64,000 nucleotides of DNA from an uncultured Acetatifactor sp. Its GTDB lineage: Bacteria; Bacillota; Clostridia; Lachnospirales; Lachnospiraceae. Made by a program: the position numbers and the translations under genes. Shown one piece after another: positions 33,570-41,927 of this stretch. Each line of letters begins with the position of its first letter. Position 1 is the stretch's first letter. The notes beneath the pieces were generated by a model. That model was given only the letters and a program-made list of their open reading frames with translations, had not been told where the DNA came from and did not search any database. The DNA is taken from the NCBI GenBank assembly GCA_910578215.1, contig CAJTPH010000012.1, forward strand, positions 1 to 64,000, read 5' to 3'.

Positions 33570-35933
33570 TCAGGTTATATCCAGATTTTTCACAAACTTA
33601 GCATTTTCCTCTATAAATTCACGTCTGGGCTCTACCTTGTCTCCCATCAATGTCGTAAAGGTCAGATCGATCTCTGATTCCATTTCCTCATCATAATTGA
33701 CCCGAAGCAGAATCCTGCGCTCAGGGTCCATAGTGGTTTCCCAAAGCTGCTCCGCGTCCATTTCGCCAAGACCCTTATAACGCTGGATCTTGTTGTTCTG
33801 GTCCCTGCCCACCTCCTGCAGGATAGCGTCAAGCTCCTCCTGGCTGTAGGCATACCACACCTTTTTGTTTTTCTCCAGCTTAAAGAGCGGCGGCTTTGCA
33901 AGAAATACATGACCCGTCTTTATAAGCTCCGGCATAAAGCGGTAAATAAAGGTAAGCAGCAGAGTGCTTATATGGGCGCCGTCCACATCCGCGTCTGTCA
34001 TCAGAATAATCTTGTTATACCGGAGCTTCGTAATATCAAAATCCTCATGGATACCCGTTCCGAAGGCGGTAATCATGGCTTTTATCTCTGCATTGGCATA
34101 AATCTTGTCAAGCCTGGCCTTCTCCACGTTTAAAATCTTGCCGCGAAGGGGCAGAATGGCCTGCGTCGCCCGGGAACGGGCAGTCTTGGCGCTGCCGCCT
34201 GCGGAATCCCCCTCCACGATATAAATTTCACAATTTGCAGGGTCCTTGTCCGAGCAGTCCGCAAGCTTTCCGGGAAGCGACATTCCCTCAAGGGCAGTCT
34301 TTCTTCTGGTCAGGTCTCTTGCCTTTCTCGCCGCCTCCCTGGCGCGCTGGGCAAGAATGGACTTTTCACAGATAGCCTTGGCAACGGACGGATTCAGCTC
34401 CAGGAAATAGGTCAGCTGCTCGCTTACCACATTATCCACCGCGCCTCTCGCCTCGCTGTTCCCAAGCTTCTGCTTAGTCTGCCCCTCAAACTGCGGGTCC
34501 TCAATCTTAACGCTGATAATGGCCGTCAATCCCTCCCTGATATCCTCGCCGGACAGATTGGGCTCATTGTCCTTCAGAAGCTTTGCGCCTCTGGCATAAT
34601 CGTTAAAGGTCTTCGTAATCGCATTCCTGAAGCCCTGCAGATGGGTGCCGCCTTCAGGTGTATTTACGTTGTTTACAAAGCTGAAAACGCTTTCGTTGTA
34701 GGAATCGTTGTGCTGAAACGAAACCTCCACATACACACCGTTTTTCTGTCCCTCAAAATAAAGAATATAATCATAAAGAGGGGTCTTGCTCTTATTTAAG
34801 TAGGTTATAAACTCCTTTATTCCGCCCTCATAGTAAAATTCAACCACTCTCTGTTTTTTTCCGTTTTCCAGGGTCACCGTATGGACATGCCCTATACGCC
34901 CGCCCGTTCTGGCATTTTTATACTCCTCGTAAGAGGAGTTTTCCTCGTTAGAGGAGTTTTCCTCGGCAGAGAATCTTTCCTCAACAGAGACTTTTTCCTC
35001 GGAAAAGCTCAAAGCCTCCGAATTTTCCTTTTCGGATTCCTCCTCAGAGCTCTCGTCCCCGCCTTTTTCTGCCGCCTGCTCCTTAACGTCGGCTTCCGCC
35101 CTCTTTAACAGCTCGCTTATCTGAGCGTTCTCGGCTTCTTTGTTAATTATAAGTAACTTGTCATTGGCAACTGAATTATCATTAATGATTTTACCGTCGT
35201 CATCCAAAGCAAGCCTGCCGTCTGCATTTGCTGCATCGCCCAGGACAGCTTCGCTGCCGGCCTCAGCTTCCTGTCTGTTGTCCCGCAGTATAATGCGAAG
35301 ACCCTTTGTGAGAAAAGCCATTTCCCGGAGCCTTCTCTTTAAGATCTCAAAATCATAAACCGATGTTTCGGTAAAAATAAGCTTATCGGGTAAAAAGGTG
35401 ATCGTACTTCCTGTCTTTTCCCTGGGGCAGGTACCCGTTTCCTTTAAGGGATAGCATACATGCCCTCTCTCATAGCGCTGCTTATAAACCTTTCCGTCCT
35501 GGTAGATAACCACCTCCAGCCATTCCGAAAGAGCGTTCACAACGGAAGCTCCCACTCCATGTAAGCCTCCCGATACCTTATATCCCCCGCCTCCAAACTT
35601 GCCGCCGGCATGCAGAATGGTAAAAACAACCTCAACTGCGGATTTTCCCGCCTTCTGGTTAATACCCACAGGTATTCCGCGCCCATTATCTATAACAGTA
35701 ATGGAATTATCCTCGTTGATTGTGACGTCAATGGTATCACAGTATCCCGCAAGAGCCTCATCCACCGCATTGTCCACGATCTCGTACACAAGATGGTGGA
35801 GACCTCTGCTTGAGGTGGAACCGATATACATTCCGGGGCGCTTTCTGACCGCCTCCAGCCCTTCCAGAATCTGAATCTGGTCCGCGCCATATTCGTTTTC
35901 AACCGCTGTATTACTGATATTTTCTTCGCCCAT
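33570..35933 (-). CDS. gyrB: DNA gyrase subunit B with a long acidic insert
   Basis: 787 aa, against about 640 for a typical Firmicute GyrB. The ATPase domain is clear (EIVDNAVDEALAGY, IDNGRGIPVG, HAGGKFGGGGYKVSGGLHGVG), then the TOPRIM part (EGDSAGGSAKTARSR, MTDADVDGAHI) and the C-terminal GyrA-contact region (QRYKGLGEMDAEQLWETTM). Between residue 221 and about 363, where other GyrB proteins run from LRDxR almost directly into EGGIKEF, there are about 140 extra residues rich in Glu, Ser, Asn and Asp. They include repeats such as SAEENSSNEENSSYEE. The reading frame stays open and all catalytic motifs remain, so the protein should be active. The gene follows recF by 82 bp. Confidence 0.97.
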   Translation of the reverse strand: MGEENISNTAVENEYGADQIQILEGLEAVRKRPGMYIGSTSSRGLHHLVYEIVDNAVDEALAGYCDTIDVTINEDNSITVIDNGRGIPVGINQKAGKSAVEVVFTILHAGGKFGGGGYKVSGGLHGVGASVVNALSEWLEVVIYQDGKVYKQRYERGHVCYPLKETGTCPREKTGSTITFLPDKLIFTETSVYDFEILKRRLREMAFLTKGLRIILRDNRQEAEAGSEAVLGDAANADGRLALDDDGKIINDNSVANDKLLIINKEAENAQISELLKRAEADVKEQAAEKGGDESSEEESEKENSEALSFSEEKVSVEERFSAEENSSNEENSSYEEYKNARTGGRIGHVHTVTLENGKKQRVVEFYYEGGIKEFITYLNKSKTPLYDYILYFEGQKNGVYVEVSFQHNDSYNESVFSFVNNVNTPEGGTHLQGFRNAITKTFNDYARGAKLLKDNEPNLSGEDIREGLTAIISVKIEDPQFEGQTKQKLGNSEARGAVDNVVSEQLTYFLELNPSVAKAICEKSILAQRAREAARKARDLTRRKTALEGMSLPGKLADCSDKDPANCEIYIVEGDSAGGSAKTARSRATQAILPLRGKILNVEKARLDKIYANAEIKAMITAFGTGIHEDFDITKLRYNKIILMTDADVDGAHISTLLLTFIYRFMPELIKTGHVFLAKPPLFKLEKNKKVWYAYSQEELDAILQEVGRDQNNKIQRYKGLGEMDAEQLWETTMDPERRILLRVNYDEEMESEIDLTFTTLMGDKVEPRREFIEENAKFVKNLDIT

Positions 35934-36015
35934 ATAATAACCATGCCTTTCCGCAGCTTACTGACTGTTACCTGAAAGAATCATTCTCCGAAGCCATATG
36001 ATCCTGCGTTCATAA

Positions 36016-37116
36016 TTATACCTCCGGTTCGTCGCTCATACAGGTGACGGTTCCCTCAGATACCTTAAAAACCTTATTTATGTGAAACCTGTTATTTACA
36101 AATTCCTCCAGACCCGTACAGGTTATAATGGTCTGAATATTTCCTATGCTGTTCAACAGATAATTCTGTCTGTTGGAATCCAGCTCCGAAAGCACGTCGT
36201 CCAACAGTAAAACAGGATTATTCTTGGCTATTTTTCTCACAAGCTCTATTTCGGAAAGCTTCAGGGAAAGCGCCGCCGTGCGCTGCTGACCCTGGGAGCC
36301 GAATTTTCTGATATCCACATTTCCCACATAAAAAGAAAAATCATCCCTGTGCGGTCCCACTGACGTCATTTTTGCCCTGATATCCCTGTCCTGGCTGGAT
36401 TTCAGCTTTTTTTCAAACTCCTCAATCTCAACGTCAGGCTCATAGTGGATAAAAAGCTCCTCCCTGCCGCCGGACAGCTTCTTATGTATTTCATAAATGA
36501 TTTCGTTAAGCTGCTCCGTAAAAAGCTTTCTTCGCTCTATCATCTTGCTCCCGAAGGAAACCAGCTGCATATCCCATATACTCAAGGTTTCCTTTAAATC
36601 GGGATTCATATACATATCCTTTAAAAGCTTATTGCGCTGATTCACAATTTTGTTATAATAATTCAAATTATAGAGATAAAAGCTGTCCAGCTGGCATAGC
36701 TCCATATCCACAAAGCGTCTTCGCTCAGCCGGTCCGTTTTTGATGATACCCAAATCCTCCGGCGAAAAGAAAACCACATTGCAAAGACCAAGCAAATCAG
36801 CCGCCTTTTTAATCTTTTGTCCGTCGATGGCTATTCCCTTGGATTTATTTTTTCTGAGATGCATATCTACCCTTGTCTCTACGCCTTCCTTTTCAAGATA
36901 GGTCCTGATATGAGCCTCATCCTTATCAAAATTTACAATTTCTCTGTCCTTGCTTCCCTTGTGGGATTTTGTTGTGGCAGAAACATAGATCGCCTCTAAA
37001 ATATTAGTCTTGCCCTGGGCATTATCCCCGTAGAGAATGTTTGTGCCACAGTCAAACTGCATATTAAGAGAATCGTAATTTCTGTAGTTAGCAAGCTCGA
37101 TTGATTTAATAATCAT
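36016..37116 (-). CDS. recF: DNA replication and repair protein RecF
   Basis: 366 aa, normal length. RecF is an SMC-like ATPase that helps load RecA at gaps with RecO and RecR. Walker A GDNAQGKTN (about 30-38), signature region KFGSQGQQRTAALSLKL and Walker B PVLLLDDVLSELD are present. The start codon lies 14 bp after the S4-domain gene; the conserved order is dnaN-S4-recF-gyrB. Confidence 0.97.
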   Translation of the reverse strand: MIIKSIELANYRNYDSLNMQFDCGTNILYGDNAQGKTNILEAIYVSATTKSHKGSKDREIVNFDKDEAHIRTYLEKEGVETRVDMHLRKNKSKGIAIDGQKIKKAADLLGLCNVVFFSPEDLGIIKNGPAERRRFVDMELCQLDSFYLYNLNYYNKIVNQRNKLLKDMYMNPDLKETLSIWDMQLVSFGSKMIERRKLFTEQLNEIIYEIHKKLSGGREELFIHYEPDVEIEEFEKKLKSSQDRDIRAKMTSVGPHRDDFSFYVGNVDIRKFGSQGQQRTAALSLKLSEIELVRKIAKNNPVLLLDDVLSELDSNRQNYLLNSIGNIQTIITCTGLEEFVNNRFHINKVFKVSEGTVTCMSDEPEV

Positions 37117-37130
37117 TCCTTTTACCGTCT

Positions 37131-37340
37131 TTACGATTCTATTTTGATGGTCTGCCCGGCATACTCAACCACATCGCCGGCCACAAGCTTCTTTCCACGC
37201 TGGACCTCCACCTGCCCGTTTACCCTGACCCGGCCATCCTGTATGACAAGCTTCGCCTCCACGCCTGAACCTGCCAGACCTGCTGCCTTCAAAGCCTGCC
37301 CAAGCTTGATAAAATCTTCCCTCAAATGGATTATTTCCAT
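37131..37340 (-). CDS. yaaA: S4-domain RNA-binding protein (YaaA type)
   Basis: 69 aa. It consists almost entirely of one S4 RNA-binding fold: IKLGQALKAAGLAGSGVEAK, VIQDGRVRVNGQVEVQRGKK and GDVVEYAG. The position between dnaN and recF is conserved in Firmicutes; a ribosome-linked role is assumed for the family. The ATG follows a hairpin (TGCGTGC/GCACGCA) and a Shine-Dalgarno region (AAAGGTGAAGG). Confidence 0.94.
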   Translation of the reverse strand: MEIIHLREDFIKLGQALKAAGLAGSGVEAKLVIQDGRVRVNGQVEVQRGKKLVAGDVVEYAGQTIKIES

Positions 37341-37451
37341 CCTTCACCTTTCTGCGTGCCGGGCACGCATGCAAATCAATTTTAAAAATCTATTTTCCGG
37401 CTTATGCCCCTTTGCGCACCGGAGCGTGTTTGAAAAAGCATCCGTCAGTTT

Positions 37452-38561
37452 TCAGCTTACGGTAGTGAAATTAACGGGAAGAATCAGGTAAATATAGCTT
37501 TCCTCCGCGTTTTTAATAAAGCAGGGAGCCTTAGGATTCACCATATAAAGCTCCACGCTCTCGTCGTCAATGACCCGAAGGGCGTCTATCAAAAATTTGG
37601 GGTTAAAGCCGATCATCAGATCCTTGCCCTGCTTGTCAATATCTATATCCTCGTTCATGCTTCCAAGAAGGGAATTTATTTTAAGCTCCATGGTACCGTC
37701 AATAATATTGATGATAATTGGCTTCTTGTCGCCTTCCTTCACCAGAAGGGTTGCCCTGTCTATACATTCCAAAAGCTCCCTCTTGTTTATTTTAACCTTG
37801 GTCTCGTAATCGCTGGAGAGCATCTGGTCAATTTTGAAATACTCTCCCTCGATCAGCCTTGACACCACCGTCGTATTATCAAACTCAAAGACAATATGCT
37901 TTTCGGCGAAGGAAATCTTCACATAGCTGTCCGCTCCGCCGGGAAGAATTTTGCTGACCTCGTTCAGGGTCTTTCCGGGAACCACCACCTTCTTGGGCTC
38001 GTAGGTCTCCTTCAGCTGTATCTTGCGAATGGAAATACGATGCCCGTCAAGGGATACAACCTTTAATTCGCTGCCGTTGATCTCAAAAAGCTCCCCTGTC
38101 ATAAGCTTGTTATTCTCATTGTCTGAAATGGAAAATATGGTCTGCCTTACGACTTCCTTCAAGGTAAACTGACTGATACTGATGCTGTTTTCCCTTTCGA
38201 CAACGGGAAGATAGGAAAAATCCTCGCCTGATTTACCAATAATGGTAAATCTTGCCTTTCCGCAGGTAATTGTAGTCTTATATGAGGAATCCGTCTCCAT
38301 GGTAATATTACTGTCGGGAAGCTTTCTCACAATTTCAACAAAGATCTTGGCATCCAACGCTATGGCGCCCTTTTCAACAATCTCGCCCTCTATGATTGTC
38401 TCTATCCCCAGGTCCATGTCATTGCCGGTTAAGGTAATCCTGTCCTCCGTGGCATCTACCATAATACATTCAAGAATAGACATGGTTGTCTTATTGGACA
38501 CAGCCTTGGACACAATCTGTACTCCGTTTAACAGGTTCGATTTTGAACAAACTAATTTCAT
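37452..38561 (-). CDS. dnaN: DNA polymerase III beta subunit (sliding clamp)
   Basis: 369 aa from the ATG at 38561, which has AGGGAG nine bases upstream; the TTG three codons earlier lies between them and is less likely. Three repeated clamp domains, starting MKLVCSKSNLLNGVQIVSKA and ending in IKNAEESYIYLILPVNF, the usual C-terminal signature. The ring tethers PolC and DnaE to DNA and contacts many repair factors. A DnaA-box-like TTGTCCACA overlaps the region just before the start. Confidence 0.98.
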   Translation of the reverse strand: MKLVCSKSNLLNGVQIVSKAVSNKTTMSILECIMVDATEDRITLTGNDMDLGIETIIEGEIVEKGAIALDAKIFVEIVRKLPDSNITMETDSSYKTTITCGKARFTIIGKSGEDFSYLPVVERENSISISQFTLKEVVRQTIFSISDNENNKLMTGELFEINGSELKVVSLDGHRISIRKIQLKETYEPKKVVVPGKTLNEVSKILPGGADSYVKISFAEKHIVFEFDNTTVVSRLIEGEYFKIDQMLSSDYETKVKINKRELLECIDRATLLVKEGDKKPIIINIIDGTMELKINSLLGSMNEDIDIDKQGKDLMIGFNPKFLIDALRVIDDESVELYMVNPKAPCFIKNAEESYIYLILPVNFTTVS

Positions 38562-39021
38562 TGTGGACAACTCCCTTCGTCGTTAAAATGTTTCTCGCGG
38601 GGTTAAAGCTTCGCGGGCAAAATGATATAAAGATATAAAAAAATCAGTAATATAAGTCGTAGTAGCTGTTTATATGTGTACAACCGTTTCTATTATACTA
38701 TTTTTCAAGCAAAAAGGAAATGGGAAACTGGTGAATATTTCATATTTAACCTAAGGATAAATATAAAGTTATTAACAGTTCCTTATTTCCGCCTTTCCGC
38801 TTAAAAAAAGTTATCAACAGCTTCCGCAGGCTATAAACACATTTACTCACCTTTTACTCACAGTATTTTCACATTCCAGGCCGTTTTCTAAAGACTTGAG
38901 CTTTAGAAAAATTCTTCCGGCTGAAAATTCATTAATAAAAGTACTTTATCTTTCTTTAAAGGTTTATCTTCAAAAGATACTGTTTATAAACGCAGTATAG
39001 CTTATAAAAAGGGTTTATCTT
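38562..39021. other. dnaA-dnaN spacer, probable second part of oriC
   Basis: A 460-bp AT-rich gap without a gene. It has DnaA-box variants TTATTAACA (about 38769), TTATCAACA (about 38810) and TTGTCCACA at the dnaN start. TTTATCTT occurs four times (38945, 38963, 39014 and, inside the dnaA 3' end, 39032). TTTTCTAAAG/CTTTAGAAAA (38884-38910) is a perfect 10-bp inverted repeat. In B. subtilis the unwinding element lies in the equivalent spacer. Confidence 0.65.
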
Positions 39022-40401
39022 CTAAGAAGGATTTATCTTCTTTGTTATAATGTCAATTTTGTTTCTGAGTTCTTCGCTGGTTTCCAGCTCTGCCTCGATT
39101 CTTTTAATGCCGTGGATAACGGTTGTATGGTCTTTTTTGCCTAAGATCTTTCCCACCGCGCTGAGAGAGTTTTCAGTCATTTCCCGGCATAGATACATGA
39201 CGACCTGCCTTGGCTGGACGAACTCGGAATTTCTTTTTTTGGAGGTGATGTCCTCGGGCTTTACTCCAAAGTGCTCTGCAACCACGTTAATGATCAGGGT
39301 CGGGGTAATTTCCTTTGTCTTGTTTGGATAGATGATATCCTTTAACGCCTCCTCGGCGGATTCCAGCGTCAGTTCTTCCAGGTCCACCTTGTTCAGCTTT
39401 GAGAAGGCAATTATCTTGTTGAAGGCTCCCTCCAGCTCCCTGATGTTTGATTTTATGTTTGTGGCTATGTACTTGATTATTTCTTCGTCTATTTTCTTAT
39501 TATATACCTCCGCGTTTTTGCGCAGGATAGCCATTCTGGTCTCATAGTCGGGAGTCTGAATGTCGGCGATCAGTCCCCATTCAAAACGGGAGCGGAAACG
39601 CTCGTCCAATGTCTCCATTTCCTTCGGATGCCTGTCCGAGGAAAGAATAATCTGCTTTCTTGCTGCGTGAAGCGTATTAAAGGTGTGGAAAAATTCCTCC
39701 TGAGTACTTTCTTTTCCTATTATAAATTGGATATCGTCTATCATCAGTACGTCTACGGTCCTGTATTTTTCCCGGAGCTTTGCCATGGAGACCGCTTTGT
39801 TTCCGCCTCGAATGGATTCGATCACCTCGTTTGTAAAGTCTTCGCTGGTGACATAGATCACCTTTTTGTCCGGAAACTGCTCCAGTATAAAATGGCCGAT
39901 AGAATGCATCAGGTGGGTTTTTCCAAGCCCCGGTCCCCCGTACAGATAAAGGGGATTGTAGGCGTTTCCGGGGGATTCCGCAACTGCAAGAGCCGCGGAG
40001 TGGGCAAACTCATTGTTGCTTCCCACCACAAAGGTATCAAATTTGTACTTTGGGTTCAGATTGGCGTTTTCATAATTGATATTATATACGGGAAGCGTGG
40101 GCGAAGGGGAGATATCCTCCTCAGCCGCCTTTACAATGTCGCTTTCAAGAATGAAGTTTACATCATAATTATGGTTATCAAACATTTCCGTGATGGTAAC
40201 CTGAAAAAAGCTCTTGTATTTAGAGGATATATAATTCAGCATATGAGCCTGGCTGGAAGGGACAATAATATTTACCACATCGTCCACTACATTATAATAT
40301 TCCAGAGGATGTACCCAGGTTTTGTAAGAAATGTCGGACAAGGTATATTCCCTCCTGATAACATCCTTTATAGCAAGCCAGTTTTCTTTTATTTCGTCCA
40401 T
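39022..40401 (-). CDS. dnaA: chromosomal replication initiator DnaA
   Basis: 459 aa from the ATG at 40401 (GGAAGG ten bases upstream); an earlier in-frame ATG at 40458 would add 19 atypical residues. Domain I about 1-85 (WLAIKDVIRREYTLSDISYKTW), short linker, AAA+ domain with Walker A GGPGLGKTHLMHSIG, Walker B DVLMIDDIQFI and sensor regions, then a C-terminal helix-turn-helix with KKDHTTVIHGIKRIE that reads DnaA boxes. DnaA opens oriC. The gene lies between the two DnaA-box arrays and is transcribed away from the larger one. Confidence 0.98.
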   Translation of the reverse strand: MDEIKENWLAIKDVIRREYTLSDISYKTWVHPLEYYNVVDDVVNIIVPSSQAHMLNYISSKYKSFFQVTITEMFDNHNYDVNFILESDIVKAAEEDISPSPTLPVYNINYENANLNPKYKFDTFVVGSNNEFAHSAALAVAESPGNAYNPLYLYGGPGLGKTHLMHSIGHFILEQFPDKKVIYVTSEDFTNEVIESIRGGNKAVSMAKLREKYRTVDVLMIDDIQFIIGKESTQEEFFHTFNTLHAARKQIILSSDRHPKEMETLDERFRSRFEWGLIADIQTPDYETRMAILRKNAEVYNKKIDEEIIKYIATNIKSNIRELEGAFNKIIAFSKLNKVDLEELTLESAEEALKDIIYPNKTKEITPTLIINVVAEHFGVKPEDITSKKRNSEFVQPRQVVMYLCREMTENSLSAVGKILGKKDHTTVIHGIKRIEAELETSEELRNKIDIITKKINPS

Positions 40402-40516
40402 TTTACCCAGACCTTCCTTATATAAATGTAATGATGCCGCTTCAGGAGGCATTACCAAATACAGTCTTATTTTAATATAGATCAGTTAATATTTCAAATA
40501 TTAGTTATGAACAATA

Positions 40517-40767
40517 TATGGATAAAGTTATCCACATGTTGTTCATAACTATGTTTATAAACTAGTTCGCAAAGTGGGGTTGTGGATATTAATGTGAATA
40601 AGTGGATAAGTCAGTTACATAAAAAAACCTTGCAGTTGAGCCATTTTTAAAATATTTACACATCTATTACACATAGATTAATATAAAAAATCTGATTTAT
40701 TCACATAAAATGAACAACATGTGTATAACTTTTTTTTGAAATTTTATGTGGATATCTATGTGCATAA
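40517..40767. other. oriC: DnaA-box array upstream of dnaA
   Basis: In about 250 bp of very AT-rich DNA I count nine boxes close to TTATNCACA: 40517-40525(-), 40528-40536(+, perfect TTATCCACA), 40581-40589(-), 40593-40601(-), 40601-40609(-), 40697-40705(+), 40720-40728(-), 40747-40755(-), 40759-40767(-). Genes on both sides run outward. The rest of the 520-bp gap holds only the rpmH promoter. Confidence 0.93.
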
Positions 40768-40820
40768 CTTTTTTTAATATATTTTTCTGCCTTTAAATAT
40801 GTGATTTTTACTTAATTTTC

Positions 40821-40849
40821 TTGACAATATGCCTTTTTTCTTATAAAAT
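40821..40849 (+). promoter_or_regulatory. promoter of the rpmH-rnpA operon
   Basis: TTGACA (40821-40826), exact 17-nt spacer, TAAAAT (40844-40849). It lies about 73 bp before the rpmH ATG. Confidence 0.85.
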
Positions 40850-40921
40850 CAAATATGCTATTTTCCTGAGAAACAGGTGCAAATATATATAAAGGCAAGT
40901 AAAAGAAGGAGGTGCTTTTCC

Positions 40922-41056
40922 ATGAAAATGACATTTCAGCCCAAAAAGCGTTCTCGCTCCAAGGTTCACGGCTTCAGAGCAAGAATGAGTACTCCCGGCG
41001 GAAGAAAGGTTTTAAAAGCTAGACGTGCAAAAGGAAGAAAAGTTTTATCTGCATAG
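40922..41056 (+). CDS. rpmH: 50S ribosomal protein L34
   Basis: 44 aa, the standard length for L34: MKMTFQPKKRSRSKVHGF, then RARMSTPGGRKVLKARRAKGR. It is very basic and highly conserved. Ribosome site AAGGAGGTG before the ATG. First gene of the rightward origin operon, upstream of rnpA as in nearly all bacteria. Confidence 0.98.
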   Translation: MKMTFQPKKRSRSKVHGFRARMSTPGGRKVLKARRAKGRKVLSA

Positions 41057-41141
41057 GTCACAGAAATGTGACCTTTTAACGTATTGAGCGTGCAATTATT
41101 CGACAATGTTTTCAGGAGTATTTGTTTTTGGAGGATTTTAA

Positions 41142-41495
41142 ATGAAGATTTCTGAAAGCTTAAAGAAGAATCACCAGTTTCAGTTTGTTTACAGGTACGG
41201 TAAATCGTATGCCAATAAATATTTGGTTATGTATGTTAAGGAAAATGGCACCGACAGAAACAGACTTGGAATAAGCGTGAGCAAAAAGGTTGGTAACAGT
41301 GTGGTAAGGCACCGGGTTACAAGACTGTTACGGGAAAGCTACCGATTACATGAAGCGGTGTTCAATAGTGGTTTGGACATTGTAATCGTCGCAAGGGCGA
41401 GTGCAGCCTCGGTGGGATATGAGGAAATAGAAAAAGCGCTGATTCACCTTGGAAAGCTTCATCACATAATCAAGGTATATATTTATTTTGATTAA
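41142..41495 (+). CDS. rnpA: ribonuclease P protein component
   Basis: 117 aa. RnpA assists the catalytic RNA of RNase P in 5' tRNA maturation. The RNR-type motif appears as DRNRLGISVSKKVGNSVVRHRVTRLLRESYR (about 45-76), and DIVIVARASAASVGYEEIEKAL follows. GGAGG lies eight bases before the ATG. Confidence 0.97.
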   Translation: MKISESLKKNHQFQFVYRYGKSYANKYLVMYVKENGTDRNRLGISVSKKVGNSVVRHRVTRLLRESYRLHEAVFNSGLDIVIVARASAASVGYEEIEKALIHLGKLHHIIKVYIYFD

Positions 41496-41522
41496 AACGG
41501 TTCAGAATATAAAATTGAAATT

Positions 41523-41732
41523 ATGAAAAAATTATTCATTGCCGGCATCAGATTTTATCAAAGATATATTTCTCCCATGAAAAGCACAAAATGTCCTTAC
41601 ATTCCCAGCTGCTCCCAATACGGGCTGGAGGCAGTACAGAAATATGGAGCTTTTAAGGGAGGTCTTCTTGCCCTGTGGCGTATTTTAAGGTGCAATCCCT
41701 TTTCTAAGGGAGGGTATGACCCTGTTCCATAG
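41523..41732 (+). CDS. yidD: membrane protein insertion efficiency factor YidD
   Basis: 69 aa. The Cys-containing block CPYIPSCSQYGLEAVQKYG and the C-terminal RCNPFSKGGYDPVP are diagnostic. It is a small, membrane-associated, amphipathic protein that helps the YidC/Sec system. No clear ribosome site precedes the ATG (27 bp after rnpA), so translational coupling is likely. Confidence 0.96.
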   Translation: MKKLFIAGIRFYQRYISPMKSTKCPYIPSCSQYGLEAVQKYGAFKGGLLALWRILRCNPFSKGGYDPVP

Positions 41733-41761
41733 GTGAGGTGACATGAGATCTGAGCGGTATA

Positions 41762-41914
41762 CTAAGGAACTGTTTGAAAACCGACAGTTCCTTAGCTGTA
41801 GGTTTGAAGGTAAGCTTTCAAATACGAAACGGTATGTGTACTGAAGTACGCAGAGAGGTAAAATTGTGAAAGTAAACTTTCACGTTTTGATTTAATGCGT
41901 GCCAAAGCACGCAG
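41762..41914 (+). promoter_or_regulatory. five consecutive hairpins in the yidD-yidC gap
   Basis: Perfect or near-perfect stems: CTAAGGAACTGT with its complement (41762-41795), TTTGAA/TTCAAA (about 41804-41822), TGTGTAC/GTACGCA (about 41835-41852), GTGAAAG/CTTTCAC (about 41866-41883) and TGCGTGC/GCACGCA (about 41895-41913). The third and fifth are each followed by a Shine-Dalgarno-like GAGGT; the last serves yidC. Confidence 0.7.
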
Positions 41915-41927
41915 AAGAGGTATATAA

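Noticed and set aside
40402..40458. N-terminal extension of DnaA to the upstream ATG
   Set aside because: The extra residues do not match domain I, and the downstream ATG has the better-placed ribosome site.
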